Below, one piece after another: positions 35,656 through 46,888 of a stretch of DNA of 64,000 bases (position 1 is its first letter; the number at the start of each line of letters is the position of its first letter). Both the position numbers and the translations under genes were made by a program. The stretch is from Nitrosomonas sp. Nm84 (lineage in GTDB: Bacteria; Pseudomonadota; Gammaproteobacteria; Burkholderiales; Nitrosomonadaceae), in NCBI RefSeq assembly GCF_003201565.1, contig NZ_QJJP01000001.1, positions 232,392 through 296,391 on the forward strand, given 5' to 3'. The notes beneath the pieces were generated by a model. It was not told the origin of the DNA. It was given only the letters and a program-made list of their open reading frames with translations, and did no database searches.

Positions 35656-37053
35656 CTAACCATACTTCTTCCGATTACGCCGACGCTTACTATGCGCGCG
35701 CCGGGCTTCAGCTTCAGTCGGTACTGCGGGTTTTTTGTCAGCGTAAGGATTATGGCCGACTTTAAAATCAACTCGTAGTGGTGTGCCGGTCAGTTTAAAA
35801 ACGTCGCGAAAAGTATTTTCCAGGTAACGTCGATAGGTTTCCGGGACATGATTGAGCATACTGCCATGCACGATGATCAGCGGTGGATTTGAACCACCCT
35901 GATGGGCGTAGCGCATTTTGGGACGCGACATCCCACCACGCGGTGGCGGATGTTTCTCAACCGCTGCCATCAGCGCGCGTGTCAGCTTGGGTGTTGATAA
36001 GTTCGCCATGGCAGCGGCATAGGCTGTGTCAATCGAAGGCAGCAGATTCTTTATGCCGCTGCCATGCAGTGCCGAGATATAGTGCAATTGTGCAAAGCTC
36101 AAGAACGCCAGCTTGCGACTCAACTCCCGTTTAACGGTATCGCGCTGATAGTCGTCCAAATCATCCCATTTATTTACCGCGATGACCAACGCGCGCCCGG
36201 CTTCCAATATAAATCCTGCAATATGCGCATCCTGATCGGATATTTCATGGCTTGCATCCAGCACCAGCACGACAACATTAGCATCTTCGATCGCTTGCAA
36301 GGTTTTGATGACGGAAAATTTTTCTATCGTTTCAAACACCTGCCCACGACGCCGCAAGCCGGCTGTATCGATCAAGGTATAGTGTTTTTCCTTATATTCG
36401 AAATCAATATAAATACTATCCCGTGTCGTGCCTGGCTGATCAAATGCAATCACCCGCTCCTCACCCAGCAACGTGTTTATAAGCGTGGACTTACCGACGT
36501 TAGGGCGACCGACGATGGCAATTTTAGGATACTTGCTTTCGGGTGATTCTTCTTCAACCTCTGGAAAATCCGCCAATGCCCAATCGGCGAGTTCCCTGAT
36601 ATTATCGCCATGCATGGCTGATACCGCGCAAGGTTCGCCCAATCCTAGTTCATAAAACTCTGCAGTCACAACGGCTGTCGCCATGCCTTCCGTTTTATTC
36701 ACCACAAGCAGAATATTTTGTCCGGATTTTCGCAGTTGCTCGGCAATGATTTTATCGTGCGATGTGACGCCCTGACGACCATCGACAATAAACAACACTT
36801 TGTCGGCTTCATCGATCGCCTGCAGCGTCTGCTTAGCCATGGCATGTAAAATACCTTCTTTGATAACCGGCTCAAAACCACCGGTATCCATCACCAAATA
36901 GGGCTTATCGCCCACTTTGCCATGACCATAATGGCGATCCCGCGTCAAACCCGGAATATCAGCAACGATGGCATCGCGGGTACGAGTCAGGCGATTAAAT
37001 AAGGTGGATTTGCCGACATTCGGACGACCAACCAGAACAAGTGTGGGTTTCAT
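35656..37053 (-). CDS. der: Ribosome-assembly GTPase Der (EngA)
   Basis: Der has two G domains in tandem and matures the 50S subunit. The 465-residue protein has two GRPNVGKS P-loops (about 8-15 and at about 182), two switch II DTGG/DTAGL motifs, NKTEG and NKWDD in place of NKxD, and the C-terminal KH-like domain with the lysine/arginine-rich tail. It starts the conserved minus-strand run der-bamB-yfgM-hisS-ispG-rodZ-pilF-rlmN-ndk seen in many betaproteobacteria, as its last member. The gap upstream to bamB is about 110 bp. Confidence 0.97.
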   Translation of the reverse strand: MKPTLVLVGRPNVGKSTLFNRLTRTRDAIVADIPGLTRDRHYGHGKVGDKPYLVMDTGGFEPVIKEGILHAMAKQTLQAIDEADKVLFIVDGRQGVTSHDKIIAEQLRKSGQNILLVVNKTEGMATAVVTAEFYELGLGEPCAVSAMHGDNIRELADWALADFPEVEEESPESKYPKIAIVGRPNVGKSTLINTLLGEERVIAFDQPGTTRDSIYIDFEYKEKHYTLIDTAGLRRRGQVFETIEKFSVIKTLQAIEDANVVVLVLDASHEISDQDAHIAGFILEAGRALVIAVNKWDDLDDYQRDTVKRELSRKLAFLSFAQLHYISALHGSGIKNLLPSIDTAYAAAMANLSTPKLTRALMAAVEKHPPPRGGMSRPKMRYAHQGGSNPPLIIVHGSMLNHVPETYRRYLENTFRDVFKLTGTPLRVDFKVGHNPYADKKPAVPTEAEARRAHSKRRRNRKKYG

Positions 37054-37162
37054 TATTTTTGCTGCTAGCGCTGTACACGCTCAGTGCCATGAAGTGGAAA
37101 AATTACTACCAATTTTGCAGTATAGGTGAATCGTTAAGATCCAGAAAGGCTTACATCAATCA

Positions 37163-38386
37163 CTAAAATTGTGTACTAAATGTGTAAACTCCTCCCTTGG
37201 CCGTTTGCACCGCAAGTCCGTCCAGAAATACACTGGGGACGTTCTGAATCGTACTGCCATCGGTTGCTGAACGGGCAATCAATGCGCCGTCGTAATTTCG
37301 TAATAAATTGACATAGCCTTGATCATCTGCCACCACGATATATTGTCCATCGATAACGGGACGGGTTAGCTTCTTACTGCCAAGCCTGCTTTGTTTCCAC
37401 ATGCTGGCACCACTGAGTAAATCGTAAGCAGCCACGACGCCTTTTTCTTCAGTGACATAAACATAATCATTATCCATCGCAAGACCGGCACTGCTTGAAG
37501 ACTCTCGTGCCCATATCTGCGTACCGTCATTAAGCGCAAAACAAGCCACACGCCCCTGGTAGGCAACCGCACAAACAAATCGGTTATTGATCACCGGAGA
37601 ACTGGTGATATCCGTCATGCGCTCAAGTTCAGTCACGCCACGTGGATGTGAAACAGCAACTTCCCAACCGATATTGCCATTAAATAAACTCATCGCGACC
37701 AATTTTCCACCGGGAAAGCCGGCAAACACGGCACCATGCGCAACGGTGACTCCAGCGGTACTGCGTACAGTTAATGAAGGCGTAGCGCCTTGGTAAACCC
37801 ATTTCCGTTTTCCATCGATGGCGTCGAGACCAAATATCCGACCGTCCAGCGTGCGTACCACTACGATATTATTCTGTATTTGCGGCGGGCTCAAAATTTC
37901 ACTGGTAACCGACACCTGCCATAGCATATGCCCAGACTCATTGTAAGCAAGCACTTCCCCTTTGAATGTTCCCACCAGAATCAACCCTTCACCGATACCA
38001 ACTCCGGCAGAAAATTTATTTTTAGTTTTTATCTGCCACAACTCTTTACCGGTAGCCACATCGTATTTTGTTAGTTTTCCTTCTTCGTCCGCTGTATATA
38101 ATGCGCCGCTATCGTAAGCCGTATAAAAGGACGCGATTTGATTTTCACTGACTTTATGCTTCCATTTTAATGGAATACGATCAGTCGCCTTTAAAGCATC
38201 CAGTTCTTCCTTGTCATATACGATGACTTCTTCTTTCACTAGCAAATCAGAAAGTTGCGTACTCATCGATTCGACAATACGCATATCAAATGGATTCATG
38301 CTGCCGCAGCCAACCAGCAGCGAAACCACGCCTATTGAAAATAGAGATAATTGCCAGGACTTAGCAGAATTCAACCGAACGATCAC
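37163..38386 (-). CDS. bamB: Outer-membrane assembly lipoprotein BamB
   Basis: The 407-residue protein is an eight-bladed beta-propeller of the BAM complex that inserts outer-membrane proteins. A lipoprotein signal peptide with the lipobox LLVGC is visible, with the lipidated Cys at 27. The body consists of PQQ-like repeats, for example GALYTADEEGKLTKYDVATG followed by KELWQI, GRIFGLDAIDGKRKWVYQG and VVAAYDLLSGASMWKQ. The gene sits 8 bp from yfgM upstream and 110 bp before der, in the conserved order. Confidence 0.96.
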   Translation of the reverse strand: MIVRLNSAKSWQLSLFSIGVVSLLVGCGSMNPFDMRIVESMSTQLSDLLVKEEVIVYDKEELDALKATDRIPLKWKHKVSENQIASFYTAYDSGALYTADEEGKLTKYDVATGKELWQIKTKNKFSAGVGIGEGLILVGTFKGEVLAYNESGHMLWQVSVTSEILSPPQIQNNIVVVRTLDGRIFGLDAIDGKRKWVYQGATPSLTVRSTAGVTVAHGAVFAGFPGGKLVAMSLFNGNIGWEVAVSHPRGVTELERMTDITSSPVINNRFVCAVAYQGRVACFALNDGTQIWARESSSSAGLAMDNDYVYVTEEKGVVAAYDLLSGASMWKQSRLGSKKLTRPVIDGQYIVVADDQGYVNLLRNYDGALIARSATDGSTIQNVPSVFLDGLAVQTAKGGVYTFSTQF

Positions 38387-38394
38387 GTTAATGA

Positions 38395-39036
38395 CTAATC
38401 AGAGTCGCCTAATGCATCCAATTTCATTTGGACAATATTGTAGTAATTGTTATTTTTACTTAACTTATCAATAGCTGCTTGATAGCTGAGCCGTGCTTCA
38501 GAAATTTTCTTTGCCGCTGTCAATATGTCACCCTTACGATCTAAATATAAACCGGCAAAAGCCTCACCATGCTGTGTATCCAATATTCTCAATGCTTCAT
38601 CATATTTTTCTTCATCCAGCAAAATACCAGCAATTCTTAAGCGCGCCAGATCGTGCATTGTTGCTTCTTTTGCATGATCGATTATCCACTGCAGGTTTTG
38701 TATGGCACGTTTGTTGTTACCCGCTTCGACATCCGCTTGTGCCGTAATAAGTGCAGCACGGGGCGCATAACCGCTGGATGGAAAACCTGTGGTAAGCAAC
38801 TGGGCTGCGTCATTGATTTTCGCCGCGTCGCCGCCGGATGTTTTAACTTGTTGTAACAAAATATATAAATCAGCTGCTTGGTGTGCTTGCTTCTGCTGGT
38901 AGTACTTCCAGGCTTGTGCACCGCCAAGCGTAACAAGGAACGCTGTTAATAGAATAGTGATGGCATTGCCATATTTATCCCACCATGTTTTGAATCCGTC
39001 GATTTTTTCCTGTTCTTCAAGGTTATAAGTTGCCAT
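38395..39036 (-). CDS. yfgM: YfgM-like protein (ancillary SecYEG/BAM-region TPR protein)
   Basis: The 213-residue protein has a cytoplasmic N-terminus (MATYNLEEQEKIDGFKTWWDKYG), one membrane helix at about 23-43 (AITILLTAFLVTLGGAQAWKYY) and a periplasmic part of TPR-like helices. This is the YfgM/UPF0070 layout. In E. coli the protein associates with SecYEG and periplasmic chaperones. It lies between hisS and bamB, in the conserved order. Confidence 0.92.
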   Translation of the reverse strand: MATYNLEEQEKIDGFKTWWDKYGNAITILLTAFLVTLGGAQAWKYYQQKQAHQAADLYILLQQVKTSGGDAAKINDAAQLLTTGFPSSGYAPRAALITAQADVEAGNNKRAIQNLQWIIDHAKEATMHDLARLRIAGILLDEEKYDEALRILDTQHGEAFAGLYLDRKGDILTAAKKISEARLSYQAAIDKLSKNNNYYNIVQMKLDALGDSD

Positions 39037-39110
39037 TGTATGTTCCTGAATAAATAAAGATTCAATAAATTGAGTGAATTTTCAACATCAGTAAGGTGAT
39101 CATGTGAACA

Positions 39111-40370
39111 TCATTTTCTGATTAACTCAGCAACTGCGGTCAATTTCACACTTACTTGTTCGATGGGTTCACGTAATGGTTTGATCGTAACCTCTTGTGC
39201 ATTCACCTCATCATCACCAATAATCAGCGCATACCGTGCGCCCGTGGCATCAGCTTTCTTCATTTGCGATTTGAAACTACCGTCGCCACAGTGCAATACC
39301 ACACTCAGCCTTGCATTACGAAGAAACTCAGCACATTTCCAAGCGTAATCCATCGCTTGTTCGCCTTGATGAACAATATAGATATCCGGTACGGGTTGCT
39401 TGATTTCCTTATCATTTTCCTGCATCAACGTAAGTAAACGTTCAATACCCATCGCAAAACCACAGGCTGGCGCAGATTTCCCTCCCACTTGCTCAATCAG
39501 ACCATCGTACCGCCCACCCGCACAAACAGTTCCTTGTGCGCCTAATTTGTCGGTAATCCATTCAAATACCGTACGATTATAATAATCAAGCCCTCTTACC
39601 AGGCGCAAATTAATCTCAAAATTAATGCCTTGTTCGCGCAGTATATGCTGCAATGATTCAAAATGAGTGCACGATTCTTCATCCAGATCATCAATCAGCT
39701 TAGGTGCGCCTGCAATGATTTCCTTCATGCCAGGATTTTTGCTATCCAGTATGCGCAGTGGGTTAGTATGTAAGCGCCGCAATGAGTCTTCATCCAGTTT
39801 GTCGTGATGCTGCTCAAAGTATTTAATTAACCGGGTGCGATACAACGCACGTGATTCAGCATTACCCAATGTACTGATTTCCAAGCGTAACCCAGGAATT
39901 CCCAATAAATCCCACAGACGCGAACACATGATAATCAGCTCTGCATCAATATCCGGTCCTGCATATCCCAATGCTTCGACACCCACCTGATGAAATTGCC
40001 GATAACGTCCTTTTTGCGGTCGTTCATGCCGGAACATCGGGCCGGAATAATATAATCTTTGCGGGCCGGCATATAACAGATTATGTTCGATAACAGCACG
40101 TACACAGGATGCGGTACCTTCTGGCCGCAATGTTAAACTGTCATTATTGAGATGATCAATGAAGGTATACATCTCTTTTTCGACGATATCAGTGACTTCA
40201 CCAATCGACCGAATAAACAAATCAGTCTGTTCGACCAAGGGCGTGCGAATATTCCGGTAACCATACGCCGCAAGCCATTGATGTATGATCTGTTCGAAAT
40301 GTATCCACCGGTAAGATTCATCCGGCAGAACATCATTCATTCCGCGAATTGCTTTAACTCCGTTCACCAT
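39111..40370 (-). CDS. hisS: Histidyl-tRNA synthetase
   Basis: This class II synthetase is 419 residues, a normal length. Motif 2 is in [20 protein letters not shown], preceded by [16 protein letters not shown]. The histidine-specific loop is [15 protein letters not shown], and motif 3 is [11 protein letters not shown]. The C-terminal anticodon-binding domain contains [23 protein letters not shown]. The start overlaps the ispG stop by a single base (TGATG), so it is translationally coupled. Confidence 0.97.
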   Translation of the reverse strand: MVNGVKAIRGMNDVLPDESYRWIHFEQIIHQWLAAYGYRNIRTPLVEQTDLFIRSIGEVTDIVEKEMYTFIDHLNNDSLTLRPEGTASCVRAVIEHNLLYAGPQRLYYSGPMFRHERPQKGRYRQFHQVGVEALGYAGPDIDAELIIMCSRLWDLLGIPGLRLEISTLGNAESRALYRTRLIKYFEQHHDKLDEDSLRRLHTNPLRILDSKNPGMKEIIAGAPKLIDDLDEESCTHFESLQHILREQGINFEINLRLVRGLDYYNRTVFEWITDKLGAQGTVCAGGRYDGLIEQVGGKSAPACGFAMGIERLLTLMQENDKEIKQPVPDIYIVHQGEQAMDYAWKCAEFLRNARLSVVLHCGDGSFKSQMKKADATGARYALIIGDDEVNAQEVTIKPLREPIEQVSVKLTAVAELIRK

Positions 40371-41608
40371 CAGACAGTTTTTCTCGGATATTTTTCGCTG
40401 ACGTATTTATCAACAATCTGACGAAACTCATTGGCAATATTGTCGCCTTTTAAGGTCACGGTTTTTTGCCCATCGACAAATACCGGTGCCACCGGAGTCT
40501 CACCGGAACCCGGCAGGCTGATACCGATATTGGCGTGTTTGCTTTCACCGGGACCATTGACCACACAACCCATCACAGCCAATGTCATGTTTTCAACACC
40601 TTCATATTGCCCACGCCACACGATCATTTCATCTCGCACATACGCTTGAATACTTTCGGCCAATTCCTGGAAATAAGTGCTGGTGGTACGACCGCATCCC
40701 GGACAGGCAGCTACTAGCGGAACGAATGCACGCAGTCCCATGGTTTGCAGAATTTCCTGTGCGACAATCACTTCCCGCGAGCGGCTTCCACCCGGTTCCG
40801 GTGTTAACGAAATGCGAATGGTATCCCCGATGCCTTCCTGTAAAAGCACTGCCAATGCCGCTGTCGACGCCACGATACCTTTAGAGCCCATGCCTGCTTC
40901 CGTCAATCCCAAGTGCAATGCATAGTCACATCGCGCAGCCAATTCACGGTAAACCATGATCAGATCCTGCACACCGCTTACTTTACAGGATAAAACAATT
41001 TTATCGCGATTAAGACCAATCTCCTCCGCCCTGGCTGCGCTTTCCAACGCTGATGTGATCAATGCTTCCCGCATCACATATTTGGCATCCTGTGGATCAC
41101 TGGAAGCTGCATTTTCATCCATAATACGCGCCAGCATCTCCGGATCAAGACTGCCCCAATTGACACCGATACGCACGGGTTTATCGTATTTGCAGGCCGT
41201 TTCAATCAGGATGGTAAATTGCTCATCGCGCTTTTTACCCTGTCCGACGTTGCCAGGGTTGATACGAAATTTTGCTAAAGCTTTTGCGCATTCCGGGTAA
41301 CTGGTCAGTAATTTATGACCATTGAAATGAAAATCACCGACCAGCGGCACATGACACCCCATATCATCCAAGCGCGCACGAATTCCCGGTACGGCACTTG
41401 CCGCTTCCATTGAATTGACAGTAATCCGTACCAATTCAGATCCTGCGCGCGCTAACTGTGCAACTTGCTCGGTGGTAGCCATTTCATCGACCGTATCGGT
41501 ATTAGTCATCGACTGCACTACGACCGGTGCACCGCCACCCACCATGACAGTCCCGACCCTGACACCCACACTGGATCGACGCTTTATAGAGAAATTATTT
41601 TCTGACAT
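40370..41608 (-). CDS. ispG: 4-hydroxy-3-methylbut-2-enyl-diphosphate synthase (flavodoxin/ferredoxin)
   Basis: IspG performs the penultimate step of the MEP isoprenoid pathway, reducing MEcPP to HMBPP with a [4Fe-4S] cluster. The 412-residue protein has the TIM-barrel start [21 protein letters not shown] and the cluster segment [20 protein letters not shown], followed by [21 protein letters not shown]. Three cysteines (two in ACPGC and one in MGCVVNG) plus the glutamate are the cluster ligands. It overlaps hisS by one base and is 38 bp from rodZ. Confidence 0.97.
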   Translation of the reverse strand: MSENNFSIKRRSSVGVRVGTVMVGGGAPVVVQSMTNTDTVDEMATTEQVAQLARAGSELVRITVNSMEAASAVPGIRARLDDMGCHVPLVGDFHFNGHKLLTSYPECAKALAKFRINPGNVGQGKKRDEQFTILIETACKYDKPVRIGVNWGSLDPEMLARIMDENAASSDPQDAKYVMREALITSALESAARAEEIGLNRDKIVLSCKVSGVQDLIMVYRELAARCDYALHLGLTEAGMGSKGIVASTAALAVLLQEGIGDTIRISLTPEPGGSRSREVIVAQEILQTMGLRAFVPLVAACPGCGRTTSTYFQELAESIQAYVRDEMIVWRGQYEGVENMTLAVMGCVVNGPGESKHANIGISLPGSGETPVAPVFVDGQKTVTLKGDNIANEFRQIVDKYVSEKYPRKTV

Positions 41609-41646
41609 AATTTATGTTATATATAGATCAAAAGATTACAAACATT

Positions 41647-42804
41647 TTATTTGAGTGTAAAGCGTGCGGTTCCGTCTTGCTTTTTGTAGGAAGGAATATT
41701 AATTTCCTGATCATTATAGGTGAGATTGACTCCCGATGCATTGCCCAAAACAATCGACAATGGCCGCTTACCCACGACCATTTGCTCACTACCGCCCTTC
41801 TTAAGTTGCTCAAATACGGAAGCACCCTTGCCGTCCACTACTTTGACCCATGAATCCGCAGTAAATTTAAAATATAAATTACCTAAGTCACTGGATGCAG
41901 CAGCCGGCTTCTCCATATCTTGCACAATAGATTTGTTTTCTGCCGCGACAGCCAGCGTCTCAGTTTTTACACCAGATTCGATATTCTGGGATTTCTCATT
42001 ATTTATTTGGATACTCGGTTCCGGTGCCTTGTTAGTTTGGGTATTGGGCGCATTTTTAATGGTTGGCGATAAAGGCAACTGAATTTCAACGGATGCCTTC
42101 TCAGTAGTCTTCTTTATTTCATTGTTCATCGCACTACTACTATCCGATGCTTTATTCCAGATACCATACTCAGAAGTAAAGTAAGCCCCTAAAATAACAG
42201 CGAATAGGATAATGATAATGATGAGTCGATTGTTACCAGAGCCTTCCCGGTTTGAAGAGAACGATATTTGTTTATTTGTAAGTGGCGTTCGTTCATAGGT
42301 TGATATTACTGGAACCGACTCAGGAAGCATTTGCAATAGCGGGGTTGAATCCAATTGAACAAGATTCGCATAATTACGGATAAAACCACGCAAGAATGTA
42401 CGCCCCGGTAATTTTCCAAAATCTTCTTTCTCAATCGCTTCAACTTGTTGTACTGAAATACGTAATTGCCGGGACACATCGTCTATACTCATACCTTTAG
42501 CGATTCTCGCCCTACGCAATATATGCCCGACGCTTTGCACAATACTTGCAGAATCAATATTATTGTTCTGATTGATCAAAAATGTGCCGGAATCAGTCAT
42601 CCGTTCTGTGTTTGATCCCCTCACATCTATTTCTTCTGATGCCAGCATGTCTTGACTCATCGTTAAATCTTGCTGAATATTATCTTGCGCATTGTCATGC
42701 GCAGTATGTGGCAAATGATTCCGCATCGCTGTATTTAAATCGATATTAACTGAATCATCTGAAAGTTGATCATTATTGTTATTGCTCTGATTGTTATTGT
42801 TCAT
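41647..42804 (-). CDS. rodZ: RodZ (cytoskeletal cell-shape protein)
   Basis: RodZ links MreB to the membrane and sets rod shape. The 385-residue protein has a low-complexity asparagine-rich start, then an XRE-like HTH domain (VGHILRRARIAKGMSIDDVS followed by RQLRISVQQVEAIE) and the conserved LPGRTFLRGFIRNYA tail. One transmembrane helix follows (RLIIIIILFAVILGAYFTS), then a linker rich in N, S, K and E. The C-terminal DUF4115 domain is FKFTADSWVKVVDGKGASVF followed by EQLKKGGSEQMVVGKRPL. The start overlaps the pilF stop by one base (TAATG). Confidence 0.94.
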   Translation of the reverse strand: MNNNNQSNNNNDQLSDDSVNIDLNTAMRNHLPHTAHDNAQDNIQQDLTMSQDMLASEEIDVRGSNTERMTDSGTFLINQNNNIDSASIVQSVGHILRRARIAKGMSIDDVSRQLRISVQQVEAIEKEDFGKLPGRTFLRGFIRNYANLVQLDSTPLLQMLPESVPVISTYERTPLTNKQISFSSNREGSGNNRLIIIIILFAVILGAYFTSEYGIWNKASDSSSAMNNEIKKTTEKASVEIQLPLSPTIKNAPNTQTNKAPEPSIQINNEKSQNIESGVKTETLAVAAENKSIVQDMEKPAAASSDLGNLYFKFTADSWVKVVDGKGASVFEQLKKGGSEQMVVGKRPLSIVLGNASGVNLTYNDQEINIPSYKKQDGTARFTLK

Positions 42805-43589
42805 TATCTGATTTTTCCTTCTCGAATAGCGACTGCTTCTTTAGAATCAGGGAAGTGCTTCTGCAGCTGAAAAATATAGCTATCAGCAGCCAATTGATCG
42901 CCCTTTGCCTGCTCAATCTGTATTGCCAAAAACAAACTCTCAGGAGTAGATGAGTTACTTTGCAATAAATCAGTCAGTTTTGATTTTGCACTCGCTAAAT
43001 TACCACGTTGAAAATCGATATCAACTAATCCAATCAACGCAGACAGATAATTGGGCTGAATTGACAGTGCTTTCTGGAAAAATACTTGTGCTTCATGATA
43101 TCTCTGGCGCTTAAGTTCGCACAGACCCGCATTGGTAAATGCCATTTCCGGCGTTAAATAAAGCGGATCCTGTGTTGCTACCATAAAATGATCTATCGCC
43201 TGGTCCATACGCTGTGGAATATGCTGGCATAAAAACCATCCATAATTATTATTTATTTCAGAGCTCTTAGGTGCAAGCCGAATTGCCTGCTCGAAGTTAT
43301 CCAGTGCCTTATTATCCTCATTGATCGCCATATTCACCAAACCCAATACATTGTATGCAGGCGCATAATTGGATTGAGCTTTGAGTGCTTCCGCCACCTC
43401 CTCTATCGCAACATCAAATTGCCTTCTATGGAAATACTCGGCAGCCAATTCTGTGTGAATTTTAGCGCTTTGGTGCGCTCGCTCTAATTTAGCCTGCTCG
43501 GACATTCCGTTTTCGATCGTTTGCTGTACACAAGCACTTAACCATAGAAGATGCAGCGCTATAAAAGAAACTAAGCGATATTTTTTCAC
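42804..43589 (-). CDS. pilF: Type IV pilus biogenesis/stability lipoprotein PilF (PilW)
   Basis: The 261-residue protein is a TPR lipoprotein that helps secretin assembly for type IV pili. A signal peptide with a lipobox-like end ([15 protein letters not shown]) is visible, followed by about six TPR units, for example [40 protein letters not shown] and [20 protein letters not shown]. The last codons overlap rodZ, and its start overlaps rlmN by 4 bp. Confidence 0.92.
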   Translation of the reverse strand: MKKYRLVSFIALHLLWLSACVQQTIENGMSEQAKLERAHQSAKIHTELAAEYFHRRQFDVAIEEVAEALKAQSNYAPAYNVLGLVNMAINEDNKALDNFEQAIRLAPKSSEINNNYGWFLCQHIPQRMDQAIDHFMVATQDPLYLTPEMAFTNAGLCELKRQRYHEAQVFFQKALSIQPNYLSALIGLVDIDFQRGNLASAKSKLTDLLQSNSSTPESLFLAIQIEQAKGDQLAADSYIFQLQKHFPDSKEAVAIREGKIR

Positions 43590-44689
43590 TTCACTGCTTC
43601 CATTTTTACATGCGCTGCTGTGCGGCGTGTTTTATCTTTTACTTGACCTGCTAGTTGGCCACAAGCAGCCGCAATATCATCACCGCGAGTTTTCCTGACC
43701 GTTGTAACAAATCCTGCCTGCATCAATATATCTCTAAAAATATCGACAGCCTCCGACGGAGAGCGTTTAAAGTCAGATCCGGGAAAGGAGTTAAAGGGGA
43801 TGAGATTAAATTTGCAAGGTATGTCTTGCACTAACTTTATGAGCTCGCGGGCATGCGCGATACTGTCATTCACACCATCCAGCATTACATATTCAAACGT
43901 TATAAAATCCCTGGGCGCTACTGCCAGATAACGCTGACAAGCCGCCAATAATTCCTTGATTGGATATTTTTTATTAATAGGCACCAACTGATCACGTAAA
44001 TTATCATTTGGCGCATGTAAAGACACCGCCAGGGCTACCGGACAGCGCTCACGCAATCGATCCATCGCTGGCACCAAGCCCGACGTACTGACCGTAACAC
44101 GACGCCGTGACAGCCCATATGCGTGATCATCCAACATTAAATCCAGTGCCATGACGACATTCTCGAAATTGGCCAGCGGCTCCCCCATCCCCATCATGAC
44201 CACATTACTCACTACTCGGTTCGCGTCAGTGATGGCAGCACTTGAATCACTTTTGAGCGTCTTATTTGCAATCCACAATTGCCCAATAATTTCCGCAACC
44301 GTTAAATTACGATTAAAACCTTGCTTACCTGTCGAGCAAAAAGTACAGGCCAGAGCACACCCAACCTGACTGGAAACACATAAGGTACCACGGCTCACTT
44401 CAGGAATGAAAACAGTTTCGATGCCGTTGCCGGCCCCAACTGATAGCAACCATTTACGTGTTCCATCTGCTGCCACATGATCAGAAATAATTTGCGGCGA
44501 CTCAATGACGGCCAATGCCGTCAATTTTTCACGGAAGCCTTTCGCCAGATCACTCATAGCGACAAAATCAGTCATGCCAAATTGATGAATCCAGCGCAAT
44601 AATTGTTTTGCACGAAACGGCTTCTCTCCGATTTCCTTACAAAAATCGGTTAAGCCTTTAACATCATAATTGAGCAGATTGGTAGTCAC
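43586..44689 (-). CDS. rlmN: Dual-specificity 23S rRNA/tRNA adenosine-C2 methyltransferase RlmN
   Basis: RlmN is a radical-SAM enzyme that methylates A2503 of 23S rRNA and A37 of some tRNAs. The cluster motif CxxxCxxC is in [17 protein letters not shown], and the C-terminal [15 protein letters not shown] has the catalytic cysteine. I chose the GTG at 44689 because the family starts (M/V)[12 protein letters not shown] there. The longer ORF begins with an unsupported TTG at 44746 that lies inside ndk. The GTG-start protein is 367 residues, a normal length. No clear ribosome-binding site is visible. Confidence 0.94.
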   Translation of the reverse strand: MTTNLLNYDVKGLTDFCKEIGEKPFRAKQLLRWIHQFGMTDFVAMSDLAKGFREKLTALAVIESPQIISDHVAADGTRKWLLSVGAGNGIETVFIPEVSRGTLCVSSQVGCALACTFCSTGKQGFNRNLTVAEIIGQLWIANKTLKSDSSAAITDANRVVSNVVMMGMGEPLANFENVVMALDLMLDDHAYGLSRRRVTVSTSGLVPAMDRLRERCPVALAVSLHAPNDNLRDQLVPINKKYPIKELLAACQRYLAVAPRDFITFEYVMLDGVNDSIAHARELIKLVQDIPCKFNLIPFNSFPGSDFKRSPSEAVDIFRDILMQAGFVTTVRKTRGDDIAAACGQLAGQVKDKTRRTAAHVKMEAVK

Positions 44690-44709
44690 TATCGTGATAG
44701 TTATGAGAT

Positions 44710-45135
44710 TTAACGAGAATAGATATTCAATGTTGGGAAAAAGCAAGCAATCTCAACCGCAGCAGTTTCAGGTGCATCTGAACCATGCACCGCATTAGCA
44801 TCAATGCTGTCTGCAAAATCGGCGCGAATAGTTCCTTTTTCCGCTTTTTTAGGATCTGTAGCGCCCATGAGATCCCTGTTCTTTTTTATGGCTTCATCCC
44901 CTTCCAATACTTGCACCATTACTGGACCGGATGTCATGAATTTTACTAAATCACCGAAAAATGGGCGTTCACGATGCACTGCATAAAATTGCTCGGCATC
45001 AGCTTGTGATAAATGCATCATACGAGCCGCAATGATCTTTAAACCATTTGATTCAAAACGAGAATAAATTTCTCCAATTACATTTTTCGCCACAGCATCC
45101 GGTTTAATAATGGATAATGTCTTTTCAATTGCCAT
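44710..45135 (-). CDS. ndk: Nucleoside diphosphate kinase
   Basis: Ndk transfers the gamma-phosphate between nucleoside triphosphates and diphosphates through a phospho-histidine. The 141-residue protein starts [20 protein letters not shown]. The active-site histidine is in [12 protein letters not shown], near residue 117. The start is at 45135, with GGAG six bases upstream (TTGGAGTATTTGATG); the longer frame at 45147 gives four extra residues and has no site. It is at the upstream end of the conserved minus-strand run. Confidence 0.97.
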   Translation of the reverse strand: MAIEKTLSIIKPDAVAKNVIGEIYSRFESNGLKIIAARMMHLSQADAEQFYAVHRERPFFGDLVKFMTSGPVMVQVLEGDEAIKKNRDLMGATDPKKAEKGTIRADFADSIDANAVHGSDAPETAAVEIACFFPTLNIYSR

Positions 45136-45306
45136 CAAATACTCCAATAAATTAGTAAATTAATCGTGTATTTTAACAAAAAACACAGACTCAATTCGAA
45201 AAAACATACCGTATCAAGCGATAAGCAAGCCGCTTATTTGAAAAAACTTATCCAGACAAGCACTTCGTTATTAAATCAGATAGGATTTATCGACTATGGA
45301 ATCGGA

Positions 45307-46122
45307 TTAATGGCGATCACGAAAATATTTCTTGTTCTCGTAATAGGTTTCCTTACTATTATCTTCAACCCAACCAGGGTAGCCTAAAAGTGGAATAGGC
45401 GTCAGATCAGCGTTTGACGACAAGGATTTTAATAGAAAAGACTCTAACATCAAATCAATCGATTGGAACTGATCCAATAAGGTTTGATCAAGAAATGTTT
45501 CATCAACATTAAAAACAATCCCCTTACCCGTCATACCCATATAGGGATTTAATGCTTTCTCATACAATCCATGACCAAAAACAAAAAAACGCATGGATGA
45601 CAATATCGCTTCACGTTCTCGCCAGAACAACTGCTTCCATTCAAAATTCCTTAATAATTGTATTAATATTTTCTGGCTACTTACAACGATAACACCGGAT
45701 TCATCAAAAAGTGTTGCGGCATCCCTCAATACACTGCGCTGTTTGATTTTATTAATTGATTCAAATAACTGAGTTTGATAATGTAATTGATTGAGTGCCG
45801 ACTTAGCGCGAGGAAAGATTTGCCATACCATCGCATTAAAAAAGTCATGCCAATTTTTAGTTCTTGTCTGCACCTGGCCTGTTAAATAAATTGTAGATTC
45901 ATAGTTTTGTTCAACACATTGTTTTCCGCGTGTTATGGGTACGAAGCAGACTTTCTTTCCTGATCGAGTCACAATCCGCTGTTTTTGTTGAATGCTTAAA
46001 TTATTCAAATCAGAAAGCTCGGGCCAATACTGCATGGCTGCAACATATTCCTTTAAATGCCGAAAGGATCCAAATATTGGAGAAATATCCATAAAATTGG
46101 AATCCCAACTCTGAATGTTCAT
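45307..46122 (-). CDS. DUF3025 family protein
   Basis: The 271-residue protein carries the DUF3025 signature NWHDFFNAMVWQIFPRAKSA followed by LNQLHYQTQLF, near residues 92-122. It also has RSVLRDAATLFDESGVIVVS and LLRNFEWKQLFWREREAILS as conserved blocks. The family is common in betaproteobacteria and its function is unknown. It contains no signal peptide or membrane segment, so it is probably cytoplasmic. The stop is 160 bp from ndk, and the next gene upstream (EI24-domain) is only 16 bp away, suggesting an operon. Confidence 0.82.
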   Translation of the reverse strand: MNIQSWDSNFMDISPIFGSFRHLKEYVAAMQYWPELSDLNNLSIQQKQRIVTRSGKKVCFVPITRGKQCVEQNYESTIYLTGQVQTRTKNWHDFFNAMVWQIFPRAKSALNQLHYQTQLFESINKIKQRSVLRDAATLFDESGVIVVSSQKILIQLLRNFEWKQLFWREREAILSSMRFFVFGHGLYEKALNPYMGMTGKGIVFNVDETFLDQTLLDQFQSIDLMLESFLLKSLSSNADLTPIPLLGYPGWVEDNSKETYYENKKYFRDRH

Positions 46123-46138
46123 AATCAGTCGATATGAT

Positions 46139-46888
46139 TTACTGATCTATAGCTATATCACGAATGCTTTTCTCACTTTCTGCGCGCAAAAGCTTTAAAT
46201 GCGCAAGTCCAAAGTGAATGAATGCAAGTGCCGTAAAAATTGGTGCTAACAAATTAATAACAGGTACAAATTGAATAAAACCTGTCAGCAATCCTAGTCC
46301 CCATAGTGAAAATCTATTAGAAGCACATATTATTTTGATCTCTTGTTTACTGGCATGTTCAGATAAAGCGTCATAACGAAATAACTGTTGATTCATAAAA
46401 GCTGCTGCCACAAAAGGAATAATAATGCCTGCCCCGATTGTCCATAATGGCAAGGTAACAACCCACATAAGAATAAAAATACCGATAGCAAGCATCGCAT
46501 TAATAATACTTCCACTGATACTGCCCCCATGCTCGCGTTTCAGCCCCGGATAATTACGATTGGCAACCAATTTTATAAGTGCAGGCATCACAAAAATTGT
46601 TGTAATAACTAATGTCGTTATTATGATGAGTGGAACAAATATAATAATATGCAATAAGCTTTGAATACTGACAGCGACCCAGTCAGACTCAACATTCTTG
46701 AGCCATTCGCCAATACCCATCTCACTGAAGGCTTGATAAGTTAATTCTGAGAAATTATCCCAAAAGAAGTAACCGATTGTGAGCCAAAAAAGCGTTGCAA
46801 CTAAAATTGGCCAAACTATAATCCAAGCAACCTTGAATCGTATTAGGTCTCTGAGTGCATTTACAATTGCTTTAAATACAGAGGGCAT
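46139..46888 (-). CDS. EI24-domain membrane protein (CysZ-related)
   Basis: The 249-residue protein has about five to six hydrophobic helices at about 17-40, 70-100, 126-168 and 200-230. The sequence ALRDLIRFKVAWIIVWPILVA at the start resembles EI24/CysZ-type proteins. CysZ in E. coli is a sulfate channel; many relatives in betaproteobacteria are uncharacterised. A Tat signal or active site is not visible. It is the upstream partner of the DUF3025 gene (16 bp). Confidence 0.75.
   Translation of the reverse strand: MPSVFKAIVNALRDLIRFKVAWIIVWPILVATLFWLTIGYFFWDNFSELTYQAFSEMGIGEWLKNVESDWVAVSIQSLLHIIIFVPLIIITTLVITTIFVMPALIKLVANRNYPGLKREHGGSISGSIINAMLAIGIFILMWVVTLPLWTIGAGIIIPFVAAAFMNQQLFRYDALSEHASKQEIKIICASNRFSLWGLGLLTGFIQFVPVINLLAPIFTALAFIHFGLAHLKLLRAESEKSIRDIAIDQ

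Noticed and set aside
45166..45387. 73-codon plus-strand ORF between ndk and the DUF3025 gene
   Set aside because: It overlaps the end of the DUF3025 gene by about 80 bp, has no family similarity and no ribosome-binding site.
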